39,811 nt of DNA from Paraburkholderia ginsengiterrae (GTDB taxonomy: Bacteria; Pseudomonadota; Gammaproteobacteria; Burkholderiales; Burkholderiaceae): assembly GCF_001645125.1 (NCBI RefSeq), contig NZ_LXKA01000348.1, forward strand, positions 1-39,811, in the 5' to 3' direction. The position numbers and the translations under genes were made by a program. Positions 17,755-30,289 of this stretch are shown here, piece by piece (position 1 is the stretch's first letter; each line of letters opens with the position of its first letter). A model generated the notes under the pieces. The model ran no database searches. It saw nothing but the letters and a program-made list of their open reading frames with translations, and was not told the DNA's origin.

Positions 17755-19077
17755 ATGGGAAACGAATCTATTGCAGCCGTAGGGTTATCCGGCGGCCGGT
17801 CGGCGCGTCATCGGTGGAAGGTGCTGGGGGTCGGGTTCGCCGCCAACGCGAGTTTCTCCGCGGCGTTTTCCGGCATTCCAACGACAGCGGTCCTGTTGCG
17901 CTCGGGCTATCACCTGGGCAACGACGGGCTAGGACTGGCGCTCGGCATGCTTGGCCTCGGCATTGCCGTTAGTGAGTTGCCTTGGGGAATGCTGACTGAC
18001 CGCTGGGGCGACCGGCGCGTTCTGTTGCTGGGACTGCTTTCCACCGCTGCCGCGCTGGCGGGGATGGCCCTGTTCGTGGTGCCGTCCGGCACGCGGGTGC
18101 CGGGCGTGACAGCGCTCGCACTCGGCCTGTTGCTGGTCGGGCTGCTCGGCGGCAGCGTCAACGGATCGAGCGGCCGTGCGGTGATGGCCTGGTTTCGCGA
18201 GGGTGAGCGCGGGCTGGCCATGAGCATTCGCCAGACCGCTGTGCCCGCGGGAGGCGGTCTCGGCGCATTGCTGCTGCCGGTGCTCGCGTCGCGCTTCGGC
18301 TTTACGAGCGTCTATACAGTGCTGGCTCTGGCGTGCGCGATTACCGCGATATTTGCGTGGCGCTGGTTGCACGAGCCTTCCCATGCCGACGCCGGTTCGA
18401 GCAGTGCGCCGACGGCCCGCGGCACCGCTGCGGCGGGCAGTGTGTCCATCAAGGTTTCGCCGTTGCGCGATGTCGGCATCTGGCGCGTGGCGCTCGGCGC
18501 AGGCGCGCTCTGCGTGCCGCAGATCGCCGTGATTACATTCGGGACGGTGTTCCTTCACGACTTCAGCCGGGCCGGCGTGCTCGCGATTAGCGTGACGATG
18601 GCTGCCGTGCAAACCGGCGCTGCGATCGCACGGGTCTGGAGCGGTGGCTGGACCGACCGGCGTGGCAATCGGCGGGCCTACATGCGCGCGTGCAGTTTGC
18701 TGACCGCCGTGCTGTTCGCGTCGCTCGCCGCGATGACGGGTTTCGCCGGCATGCACCACACGGCTATGACCGCGGTGTTCGCGCTGATGGTCGTGCTGGG
18801 CGGTGTGAGCGGATCGGCATGGCACGGCGTGGCCTTCACGGAACTCGCCACGCTGGCCGGAACGAGCCGCGCCGGTACCGCTCTCGCAATGGGCAACACC
18901 TGTGTCTTTCTCACGCTGTTTCTGACGCCACTCGCGATTCCGGCGCTGTTGTCGGTTGGCTCATGGCCGATGGTGTGGGCCGTGGCCAGCGTCTGCGCAT
19001 TGATTGCTTTGCCAGTTTTTCCTCGCGCGGCTCGTGAAGGCAAGGTGAGGGCGGCGCGAGCTTGTGACGCGATCTGA
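17755..19077 (+). CDS. MFS transporter, 12-helix type
   Basis: This 440-aa inner-membrane protein has about 12 hydrophobic helices. The loop 2-3 signature is clear (GMLTDRWGDRRVLLLG), with a degenerate copy in the second half (SGGWTDRRGNRRAY). It probably moves a small solute by proton coupling; the substrate cannot be told. A strong RBS (GGAGG) precedes the ATG. The divergent LysR gene is the likely regulator, and a strong terminator follows at 19096-19135. Confidence 0.9.
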   Translation: MGNESIAAVGLSGGRSARHRWKVLGVGFAANASFSAAFSGIPTTAVLLRSGYHLGNDGLGLALGMLGLGIAVSELPWGMLTDRWGDRRVLLLGLLSTAAALAGMALFVVPSGTRVPGVTALALGLLLVGLLGGSVNGSSGRAVMAWFREGERGLAMSIRQTAVPAGGGLGALLLPVLASRFGFTSVYTVLALACAITAIFAWRWLHEPSHADAGSSSAPTARGTAAAGSVSIKVSPLRDVGIWRVALGAGALCVPQIAVITFGTVFLHDFSRAGVLAISVTMAAVQTGAAIARVWSGGWTDRRGNRRAYMRACSLLTAVLFASLAAMTGFAGMHHTAMTAVFALMVVLGGVSGSAWHGVAFTELATLAGTSRAGTALAMGNTCVFLTLFLTPLAIPALLSVGSWPMVWAVASVCALIALPVFPRAAREGKVRAARACDAI

Positions 19078-19472
19078 CTCTGAGAAGGTTGTTTTGCAAG
19101 CGCGGCGCCATGACATGGCGCCGCGCTTGCCTTTTATGCGCATCTTCGCCGGCGCGCGTTGGAAGCGCTCTTGAGCGTCTGACCGATTGCGTCGTTTAGT
19201 TCTTTAGGTCCGGCAGGAAACGGGTTGTTTGGCGAGATCGAGAATATTCATTTCGCGTATTTAAGTTTCCATCTTCCGATTGGGTCGCATTGGGGTATGA
19301 GTTTTTTCAGCGGATTCAGAACGATCCGATTTTCGTGAATTTGTCGTGGTGATTTTATGGCCGCCTTGGCGTGCATTGCGCAACAAGGAGACTCGCCAGG
19401 TATACGTAGAGCGCCCTCCGCGCATTTCTGCGTATTGGAAATCTACCCCTACAAGTGACGAGACAAATCCTA
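19078..19472. other. upstream region of the response-regulator cluster
   Basis: After the terminator at 19096-19135 this gap is comparatively A/T-rich (19190-19350) and has no gene. It contains the 9-mer CGATCCGAT at 19322-19330, which occurs again upstream of the second response regulator (20178-20186). It probably holds the promoter of the first regulator gene. Confidence 0.35.
19096..19135 (+). terminator. strong rho-independent terminator after the MFS gene
   Basis: A perfect 16-bp stem (19096-19111 with 19115-19130), rich in G/C and with a 3-base loop, is followed by CTTTT. It lies 18 bases after the MFS stop codon and separates that gene from the response-regulator cluster. Confidence 0.9.
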
Positions 19473-20138
19473 ATGCAGCTTCGAATCATTCTGTCAGACG
19501 ATCATCCTTTCGTTCTGCTTGGCATTCGTGCCGCGTTGGAAAAGCACGATAACGTCACCATCGCCGGCGAGGCGGCGAATCCCGATTCGCTGATCGATCT
19601 TCTGCGCCGCACGCCTTGCGATGTGTTGGTAACTGATCTCGCGATGCCCGCGCCCTCAGGCGCTGTCGAGGACGGTCTGAGCCTGATTCGGCGAATCCGC
19701 CGCGGCTGGCCACAACTGCGCATTGTGGTGATGACTACGCTGACGAATGCCGCGATCCTTCGCTCCGTCGTGTCGGACGGAGTCGCGTGCGTGCTCGGCA
19801 AATCCGAGCCGATGGACGAACTTTTGCGGGCGATCAAGGCGGCTGCGGCCGGTGAAGCCTATCTGGGCAGTTCCGTCGTTGAGGCGCTTGCGCAACCGCG
19901 GGACGTTGAAGGCGAGCGACCGCCGGCGTTGCGATTGACGGGGATGCAGACTGAAGTCATCAGACGGCTGGTGGGTGGCCAGTCGATCTCGGACGTTGCG
20001 GCAGCGCTCGGCTGCCATCGACGTACGGTCACGCGCCAAAAGCGCGAAGCGATGGCGAAGATCGGCGTCACCAATGACCCTGGTTTGTTTTCCTACGTGC
20101 GTTCCCATGGAATTCTTTGTTTTAAATCGCATAACTAA
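19473..20138 (+). CDS. NarL/RcsB-type response regulator 1
   Basis: This 221-aa protein has a receiver domain with acidic pocket SDDH (residues 8-11), phospho-acceptor D55 in VTDLAMP, the switch Thr in VVMTT and Lys in LGKSEP. A LuxR-type HTH lies near residues 148-200 (LTGMQTEVIRRLVGGQSISDVA). It should bind DNA when phosphorylated. The ATG at 19473 is preferred to an upstream GTG at 19455 because the first beta-strand starts at residue 3. It is the most divergent of three consecutive regulators; its recognition helix reads HRRTVTRQKREAM. The probable partner is the hybrid kinase at 22742. Confidence 0.9.
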   Translation: MQLRIILSDDHPFVLLGIRAALEKHDNVTIAGEAANPDSLIDLLRRTPCDVLVTDLAMPAPSGAVEDGLSLIRRIRRGWPQLRIVVMTTLTNAAILRSVVSDGVACVLGKSEPMDELLRAIKAAAAGEAYLGSSVVEALAQPRDVEGERPPALRLTGMQTEVIRRLVGGQSISDVAAALGCHRRTVTRQKREAMAKIGVTNDPGLFSYVRSHGILCFKSHN

Positions 20139-20279
20139 GCAATTAAATTTTTCGAGCGAATCAAAATTGTTTCGGAGCGATCCGATGTTTATTTGACGAA
20201 GACTGGTTAATGATCGCGACAAGGGGCGGTTTCAATGAAGAGGGCGGCACTAAATCAAGATGCGGAGGAGAAATAGACG

Positions 20280-20969
20280 ATGAGCGACACCGCCGAGGTC
20301 AACACACCCGTTCGAGCCATCATCGCGGACGACCATCCACTCGTTCTGCTGGCAATCGAAAATCTGTTCGGTGGCTATCCGAATATGCAGGTTGTCGGCC
20401 GCGCGACCGACGCCACGGAACTCTTCACGGAAGTCGATCACAATCCATGCGACCTGGTGCTCATGGATCTCTATATGCCGGGTGGTACCGACGGCAGCGG
20501 GCTGGAAGTAGTCAGGCAGTTCAGGTCGCGGTTTCCCGACGTGGCGCTAGTCGTGCTCACCATGGAAACCGACGCGGCCGAACTACAAAAAGTCATCGCG
20601 CTCGGTGTCGACGCGCTGGTCAGCAAGCGCGACCGCATTGATCTGATTCACGTGGCGGTCATTACGGCGCTGGCACACGAGTGCTATGTCGGGCCGGCGG
20701 TACGCGCACTGATCGCGGATGCAACGACAACCCACCGTCTCAACTTCGTGCGCGGCGTGCTGTCGCGGCGCGAACTCGAGGTGTTCACCCAGTACGCATC
20801 GGGGCTTGGCGTCACCGAGATCGCCACGCGCCTGGGGCGCAGCGTCAAGACGATCAGCGCGCAGAAGTGCACCGCCATGCGCAAGCTCGCGCTGCGCAGC
20901 GACGCGGAGTTGTTCCGTTTCGCCGTCGAACATGGCGTCATTCCCGAGGAGCGCCCGCAGCACCGGTAG
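20280..20969 (+). CDS. RcsB-like response regulator 2
   Basis: This 229-aa protein has a receiver domain (IIADDHP, phospho-acceptor D63 in LMDLYMP, Thr in VLTME, Lys in VSKRD) and a C-terminal LuxR HTH. The HTH segment SVKTISAQKCTAMRKL closely resembles the RcsB recognition region (KTISSQKKSAMMKLG, from memory), so DNA-binding specificity may be RcsB-like. The ATG follows GGAGGAG by nine bases. It is separated by 141 bases from regulator 1 and 110 bases from regulator 3, and no terminator was seen between them. Confidence 0.92.
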   Translation: MSDTAEVNTPVRAIIADDHPLVLLAIENLFGGYPNMQVVGRATDATELFTEVDHNPCDLVLMDLYMPGGTDGSGLEVVRQFRSRFPDVALVVLTMETDAAELQKVIALGVDALVSKRDRIDLIHVAVITALAHECYVGPAVRALIADATTTHRLNFVRGVLSRRELEVFTQYASGLGVTEIATRLGRSVKTISAQKCTAMRKLALRSDAELFRFAVEHGVIPEERPQHR

Positions 20970-21079
20970 CAGATGACCGAGGTGTCGCGCCACGTCGGCG
21001 CGACGAACAGAAGATGCATTGGCGCAGCCTGGGGAAGCACACCGCGTGCGAGGCCCGCCAATCGATAAGACAACAACAT

Positions 21080-21724
21080 ATGGCACACAAGATCCGCGTC
21101 ATCATCGCTGACGATCACGACTGTGTTCGTGTCGGCGTCAAACGGCTGCTGCAAGCTGCGTCGCATTTCGAAGTGGTCGGCGAGACGGCCGACTCTCATG
21201 GTTTGGCCGAACTGCTCGACACCCGCGCGTGCGAGGTCGTCGTGTCGGATATCGGTATGCCGGGCATTCACGGAGGCAGCAACGCTGTGTCGTTGCTGCG
21301 CCGATTGTTGCGGGAACACGCGCATCCGCATGTAGTCGTGCTGACGATGATTTGCCATGCGCACATGCTGTCGGGGCTGCTGAATATCGGCGTGCGCGGC
21401 ATCGTCGATAAGCGCGAGGCCGCCACGGCGTTGATTGATGCGATCGAGGCGGTTTCTGCCGGTCAGGTCTATCTGTCGGAGCACGTGCGTGCCGCGATGG
21501 AATCCACCGACGCGCCACCGCAACTTCGCGCTGGCGTGCTGAGCGCACGCGAGTGGGAGGTCTTCCAGCTTTATGTGCAGGGCCTGGCGGTCCATGAGAT
21601 CGCCGTGCGTCTGGAGCGTAGCGGAAAAACCATCAGCACCCAGAAACGCAGTGCGATGCGCAAGCTCGGGCTCGAAACTGAAGCTGATCTGATCGGCTAC
21701 GCCCGCCAGATCGGACTGGCCTGA
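21080..21724 (+). CDS. RcsB-like response regulator 3
   Basis: This 214-aa protein has a receiver domain (IIADDHD, phospho-acceptor D57 in VSDIGMPG, Thr in VLTM, Lys in VDKRE) and a LuxR HTH with SGKTISTQKRSAMRKLGLE, again RcsB-like. The start at 21080 gives the usual length; the frame stays open upstream but that part overlaps regulator 2 and is not conserved-looking. Its HTH is more like regulator 2 than regulator 1, suggesting duplication of these two. A terminator-like hairpin follows at 21813-21847. Confidence 0.92.
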   Translation: MAHKIRVIIADDHDCVRVGVKRLLQAASHFEVVGETADSHGLAELLDTRACEVVVSDIGMPGIHGGSNAVSLLRRLLREHAHPHVVVLTMICHAHMLSGLLNIGVRGIVDKREAATALIDAIEAVSAGQVYLSEHVRAAMESTDAPPQLRAGVLSAREWEVFQLYVQGLAVHEIAVRLERSGKTISTQKRSAMRKLGLETEADLIGYARQIGLA

Positions 21725-21812
21725 CGGCAAGGAGACGCAGTTGAGTCACACCATGGGAGATCCTTTCGCGTAGCGAACAATTTAGGAGTCTTCTGATTGG
21801 TTGGTGAACGTT

Positions 21813-21847
21813 GCCGCCTCATAGTTCTGAATTAACTGCGGCCTTTT
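21813..21847 (+). terminator. terminator-like hairpin after response regulator 3
   Basis: GCCGC (21813-21817) pairs with GCGGC (21838-21842), with an inner AGTT/AACT helix and an internal bulge, followed by CTTTTTC. It probably ends the regulator transcripts before the aquaporin gene. Confidence 0.6.
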
Positions 21848-21945
21848 TCATGCTTACCTGACGAAAGCAGTCATTTCACTAAGCTGAGCGATGCCCGCGA
21901 CAAGAGAGGTCAGGCAACTGTGTAACGGCAATCTTGCGAAGCCGT

Positions 21946-21960
21946 CTGCCTGACAGGCAG
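21946..21960. promoter_or_regulatory. 15-base palindrome before the aquaporin gene
   Basis: CTGCCTG-A-CAGGCAG is a perfect inverted repeat ending 15 bases before the ATG, next to the ribosome binding site. A further TCAGGCA lies near 21910-21916. It could be an operator or an RNA hairpin affecting translation. No regulator is identified. Confidence 0.35.
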
Positions 21961-21975
21961 AAATCAGGAGGCGGC

Positions 21976-22722
21976 ATGGCTGCGTTAGGTAAGCGATTGT
22001 TGGTCGAGGGTGTCGGAACGGCATGGCTGGTCTTCGTCGGGTGCGGCAGCATTGTGCTGAACATCGGTGTGCTTCAACAGACGTACGGCGTGCTGGAAAT
22101 GTCGGTGGCTTTCGGTCTCGCGCTTGCTACGGCTAGCTACACTATTGGCACTATCTCCGGCGCTCATTTCAATCCTGCTGTCACCGTCGGTTTTACAGTC
22201 GCGCAACGTTTTCCAGTCAGGGATCTGCTCCCCTACATCGCTGCCCAGATTCTCGGCGCAATCTTGGCCTCCGCACTACTCGCTTACGTTGCGAGCGGCC
22301 GCCCCGGGTTTGACATGGGCGCAAGCGAGTTCGCCGCGAATGGCTTTGCCGACCATTCACCGGCCGACTATCAATTGCATTCGGCGTTAGTCGTTGAATT
22401 TTTCCTGACCTTCATTTTCGTCATGGCAAGCCTGTCAATGGCTGCCCGGCGAAACATGAGGTCAGTTGCGCCGCTGATCGTCAGTGCCTGCCTGGTGCTT
22501 GTCTATCTGGTGTCGATCCCAGTGACCAATGGCTCGGTCAATCCCGCCCGCTCCACGGCCCAGGCGCTGTTCGTCGGCGATTGGGCGCTGGATCAACTCT
22601 GGCTGTTCTGGGCCGCACCGCTGGCGGGCGGTGTCGCCGCAGGCATACTGTCCTCGTCCCTGCATGGCAGAGCTGATCACTCGGCCTCCGCGCTTGCCGA
22701 CGGGCCCGGCGAAGTCGCCTGA
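21976..22722 (+). CDS. aqpZ: aquaporin Z-like water channel
   Basis: This 248-aa protein of the major intrinsic protein family has six membrane helices and both NPA boxes, SGAHFNPAVT in the first half and NGSVNPARS in the second. The arginine after the second NPA and the AqpZ-like length suggest a water-selective channel rather than a glycerol facilitator. The ATG has AGGAGG upstream; the frame stays open before it without further conserved sequence. It lies between the response regulators and the hybrid kinase, only 19 bases before the kinase start, so the channel and kinase genes are probably co-transcribed. That suggests an osmotic or envelope-related signal, which is inference. Confidence 0.93.
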   Translation: MAALGKRLLVEGVGTAWLVFVGCGSIVLNIGVLQQTYGVLEMSVAFGLALATASYTIGTISGAHFNPAVTVGFTVAQRFPVRDLLPYIAAQILGAILASALLAYVASGRPGFDMGASEFAANGFADHSPADYQLHSALVVEFFLTFIFVMASLSMAARRNMRSVAPLIVSACLVLVYLVSIPVTNGSVNPARSTAQALFVGDWALDQLWLFWAAPLAGGVAAGILSSSLHGRADHSASALADGPGEVA

Positions 22723-22741
22723 GCGTTGAGGGGGCGTCGAC

Positions 22742-27205
<4,464 letters not shown>

Positions 27206-27821
27206 ATTTCTGCCAATTGGCAAGGCATCACGGTTGCCGCTTCCCCCGAGTGCGTTCGCATGGCCGCGGGCCGACACGCTGAAATGAAAGCCGGATAATC
27301 AGACGAAAAAAAACGCGGCCGAAGCCGCGTTAAAGATTTGGAGACATCCCTCGATGAAGGAGTCACTTCTCGCAGTCAGAAGCATAGCCGAGATATTGCC
27401 GTTCATTCACTACAAAATCTGCAATAAACTGTTTGAGGAAATCGTTTCAAACGGTCGCCGCGCAGTTTTCAGCACACACGGAATGCGTCAAACGCACCCG
27501 CGCACCTGGCGGATAGAGACGGCAAGACTCTAGGGCTGGCCGCCGTCAGTCACACTTTTAGGCAGTGTCTCATTCGCGGCAACTTGATGGACGAGTTGTC
27601 CCTCAATCCGAATCCAGATCGCTACGGACAACTACAAAGTAGCCGTGTGTCGCGTCCGGCATCAATGCCGTGCGCAACGAGGCCGCCAGACATGCGTGCG
27701 CCGAGGCTATCGGGCGCGCGATCTCTCGCGCGAACAGTCTCAATGGATTTGCACTAGTATGTGAAAGCTCCGTACGTAACCGAACTGTCGGTGCGGCGGT
27801 GCATCAAGTCCGGAGAAGACA
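27206..27821. other. 616-base gap with no protein gene
   Basis: No supported coding frame was found on either strand. The only clear element is the minus-strand terminator at 27306-27331. The rest holds the promoter region of the CHRD gene. Confidence 0.4.
27306..27331 (-). terminator. orphan minus-strand rho-independent terminator (possible sRNA end)
   Basis: AACGCGGC (27312-27319) and GCCGCGTT (27324-27331) form a perfect 8-bp stem. On the minus strand the loop is the stable TTCG tetraloop and the stem runs into eight Ts (27306-27313). On the plus strand there is no T-run. No minus-strand gene lies upstream of it for about 2 kb, so it may end a small RNA transcribed from the gap. Confidence 0.75.
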
Positions 27822-28256
27822 ATGGCTGCGCTAAAAAAACTGAGCTTTGCCGTCGTGTTGTGGGCGTTGGCCGCGGGCGCGGCCTTCGCGGATACGGTGG
27901 CATTGAAGGCGGATCTCGAGCCCTCGAGCGAAGTACCGCCGCGCGTGAGTCACGGGCACGGCATGCTGAACGCCACGTTCGACACGTCGACCAAAACCCT
28001 GCAATGGACGATCACCTACGAAGGGCTGAGCGGCCCAGTGACCGCCGCGCATTTCCACGGTCCAGCACCGGTGGGACAGAACGCCAAGCCGCAGGTGCCG
28101 ATCGGGAAGGGGGCGCTCGCGAGCCCGATCAAAGGTTCCGCCGCACTGACCGAACAGCAGGTGACAGACCTGATGGCGGGACAGTGGTACTTCAACATCC
28201 ATACCGCCGAGAATCCGACAGGCGAGATTCGCGGACAGGTCCTGCCGGCGAACTAA
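27822..28256 (+). CDS. secreted CHRD-domain protein
   Basis: This 144-aa protein has a signal peptide (LSFAVVLWALAAGAAFA) and then a single CHRD (chordin) domain: LKADLEPSSEVPP, GHGMLNATFDTSTKTLQW, AAHFHGPAPVGQNA and YFNIHTAENPTGEIRGQV. Bacterial CHRD proteins are exported and of unknown function; the fold binds partners in animal chordin. GGAG lies six to seven bases before the ATG. It is probably monocistronic, with a weak hairpin and T-run after the stop. Confidence 0.9.
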   Translation: MAALKKLSFAVVLWALAAGAAFADTVALKADLEPSSEVPPRVSHGHGMLNATFDTSTKTLQWTITYEGLSGPVTAAHFHGPAPVGQNAKPQVPIGKGALASPIKGSAALTEQQVTDLMAGQWYFNIHTAENPTGEIRGQVLPAN

Positions 28257-28272
28257 TCCACCGGCAAGCCTT

Positions 28273-28294
28273 AAGCGGAAGCACGGGCGCTTTT
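28273..28294 (+). terminator. weak terminator after the CHRD gene
   Basis: AAGCG (28273-28277) pairs with CGCTT (28288-28292) across a 10-base loop, followed by TT. It lies about 17 bases after the stop. The stem is short, so the call is tentative. Confidence 0.35.
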
Positions 28295-28374
28295 CAGGAT
28301 TAGAAGGCGCCATCCACTGATGCCGCGTCGAACGCACGTACCATGGCGGGACACAATCGAAGGAGCGTGGCCCG

Positions 28375-29337
28375 ATGAGTTGGCAAAGCGCACTCGCGTG
28401 CTGGTATCTGCGCAGGCAGTTTCGACCGAGAACCCTCAAACCGCGCATCAACGTCGAACAGGCGCGGGCGCTAACCGCGAAGCGTGCCTGGTCGCCGCGT
28501 GTGCCCCGTGGCTGGCGTCTGCGCGAGTTGTACGGCGCGAACGACACGCCGCTGCACGGCGAGTGGCTCGAACGAGCCGAAGGCGCGCCGGCCGCGAATA
28601 GCGGTCCGGTCGTGCTGTTTTGCCATGGCGGCGGCTACTACTTTTGTTCTCCGCGCACGCATCGCTCGCTTGCGTTTGGGCTGGCGACACGCGCCGATGC
28701 ACCGGTTTTCTCGCTCGACTATCGCCTCGCGCCCGAGCATCGCTTTCCGGCGGCGCTCGACGATGCAACAGGGGCCTATCGTCAATTGATCGCCAACGGC
28801 ATCGCGCCTGAGTCGATTGTGATTGCGGGCGATTCGGCGGGCGGCGGTCTTGCACTCGCGACGCTGGTGGCGCTGCGCGACGCCGGTGACCCCATGCCGG
28901 CAGGCGGCCTGCTTTTCTCTCCCTGGACCGATCTGGCCGCGACGGGTGCCAGCATCCGCGCGAACGACGGCATCGACCCAATGTTCAGCGGTCCTGCGAT
29001 CGCGCTGGCAGGGAAGGTGTATCTCGGCGATACGCCCGCTACCCATCCTTATGCCTCGCCGGTCTACGCCGACCTGCATGGCTTGCCGCCCCTCTTCATT
29101 ATGGTGAGCAGCACCGAGGTGTTGCTCGACGACTCGCGGCGCGTCGCCGACAACGCCCGCGCTGCGGGCGTCGACTGCGAGCTTGAAGTGTGGACAAAGA
29201 TGCCGCACGTCTGGCCGATCTTCGCGCCGTTCATCCCCGAAGCGAACCGCGCGCTCGACCGTGCCGCCGCGTTCGTGCGGCGTGTGACGACCCACAGGGA
29301 TGCGGCTCAGCCGTCGAGCGCGATGTCGATGGTCTGA
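28375..29337 (+). CDS. alpha/beta hydrolase of the hormone-sensitive-lipase family (esterase)
   Basis: This 320-aa enzyme shows the HSL-family oxyanion motif HGGG (H84-G87) and the nucleophile elbow GDSAGGG with S154. An acidic residue in STEVLLDD and the histidine in KMPHVWPIF complete the triad. HSL-family esterases cleave short-chain esters in the cytoplasm. The start is supported by AAGGAG ten bases upstream. Its last 31 bases overlap the last 31 bases of the EcsC-family gene on the other strand, an unusual convergent overlap. The substrate is unknown. Confidence 0.92.
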   Translation: MSWQSALACWYLRRQFRPRTLKPRINVEQARALTAKRAWSPRVPRGWRLRELYGANDTPLHGEWLERAEGAPAANSGPVVLFCHGGGYYFCSPRTHRSLAFGLATRADAPVFSLDYRLAPEHRFPAALDDATGAYRQLIANGIAPESIVIAGDSAGGGLALATLVALRDAGDPMPAGGLLFSPWTDLAATGASIRANDGIDPMFSGPAIALAGKVYLGDTPATHPYASPVYADLHGLPPLFIMVSSTEVLLDDSRRVADNARAAGVDCELEVWTKMPHVWPIFAPFIPEANRALDRAAAFVRRVTTHRDAAQPSSAMSMV

Positions 29338-30149
29338 TAGGCGGCCTCGACCGTTTCGCGGCCATACTGCCGCTCAAGCCGGCGCACGGTGAAGTGGCCG
29401 TGCGCCACCTGCTGGAAGTGGTCGATGAAGACAGTATTGACCATCGCCCCAAGCACCGCGCCGATCGCAGGAATCGATTTGGCGGCGATCTGCTCGCTCA
29501 CCTGCACCGAAAAGCGCGCCGCGATCGTGTTGAGCAGGCGCAGCAAAGCCGCCGAGCCGTGCGTGGTGAAACCCTTGGTCGCAATTTCAGATGACGCTTT
29601 CGATACCGCCTGCGCCAGCGCGCCGCGCATGATGAAGTAGCCGAAGTCGGCGTCGTCGTCGGCACTCGACGTGCCGCCCATGCCGAGCACCGTTAGACAC
29701 TGCAGTTGCGTGTCGATCGAAGTCAGATCCTCGCCTTCGCTGCGCGCTATGTCGCAGATCGAGCGAAACATCAGCGTGGTCGTGACCGGCAGTTCGACGG
29801 GCAGCGCGAATAGTCCGAAGGCGCCGCCGGCCGCGCCGGTGGTCGCGACCGCAAACTTGTGGAGCAGATTGCTCGGCTTGTCGGATACAGCGAGCCGCGT
29901 CGCGCCGTCCTGCCGCCCCAGCGTGCGCAGCGCGATCGCCAGGCACTTGCGCAAGGCCAGTTCCGTCGCATCCGTGACCTTCTCGTTGGCGAATGCCGGC
30001 ATGCGTGAGAGCAGCTTCTCCAGCGGCGCGCCGACGATGCTTGCCAGCTTCATCGCCAGTGCGGGGCTTTCCAGCTCGTGTTTCGCGCGCCGCAGCGCTT
30101 TCAGGTCTTCGTCCAATAACGTTGGTGCTGCGAGCGAACCTGGCTCCAT
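29307..30149 (-). CDS. EcsC-family protein
   Basis: This 280-aa protein matches the EcsC family: KHELESPALAMKLASIVGAP at the N-terminus, a hydrophobic Gly/Ala-rich central segment (ATTGAAGGAFGLFALPVELPVTT), and a C-terminal part with IPAIGAVLGAMVNTVFIDHFQQVA. The family was named from the ecs locus of Bacillus; its molecular role is unclear. It may associate with the membrane through the two hydrophobic patches. An ATG six codons earlier (30167) is possible; 30149 is chosen for its GGGAGG, although the spacing is short. It overlaps the esterase gene tail to tail. Confidence 0.85.
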   Translation of the reverse strand: MEPGSLAAPTLLDEDLKALRRAKHELESPALAMKLASIVGAPLEKLLSRMPAFANEKVTDATELALRKCLAIALRTLGRQDGATRLAVSDKPSNLLHKFAVATTGAAGGAFGLFALPVELPVTTTLMFRSICDIARSEGEDLTSIDTQLQCLTVLGMGGTSSADDDADFGYFIMRGALAQAVSKASSEIATKGFTTHGSAALLRLLNTIAARFSVQVSEQIAAKSIPAIGAVLGAMVNTVFIDHFQQVAHGHFTVRRLERQYGRETVEAAYQTIDIALDG

Positions 30150-30259
30150 GTGCCTCCCTGGCGTCATGTGATAGTCATTCTTCAGTCGATTGCCGGCGCG
30201 GCGATGGGCACCGGCGCGTTCCGCTTAGAGCGCTGCAGCGTGGTATGATTCCCAATCGT

Positions 30260-30271
30260 TTGACGAGTCAA
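30260..30271. promoter_or_regulatory. candidate MarR-type operator before the efflux pump
   Basis: TTGAC-GA-GTCAA is an exact 5-bp inverted repeat 18 bases before the pump start. A MarR regulator is encoded just after the pump, and MarR proteins often bind short palindromes of this kind to repress their own transporter. The link is inferred from context. Confidence 0.4.
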
Positions 30272-30289
30272 CTGTTGCGCTATCAAAAA

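Noticed and set aside
20681-21079. N-terminal extension of response regulator 3
   Set aside because: It lies over the end of regulator 2 in another frame; the receiver domain begins right after the ATG at 21080.
29993-30289. N-terminal extension of the DHA2 transporter frame
   Set aside because: It overlaps the EcsC gene on the other strand and carries no conserved sequence; the pump begins at 30290 (or 30245).
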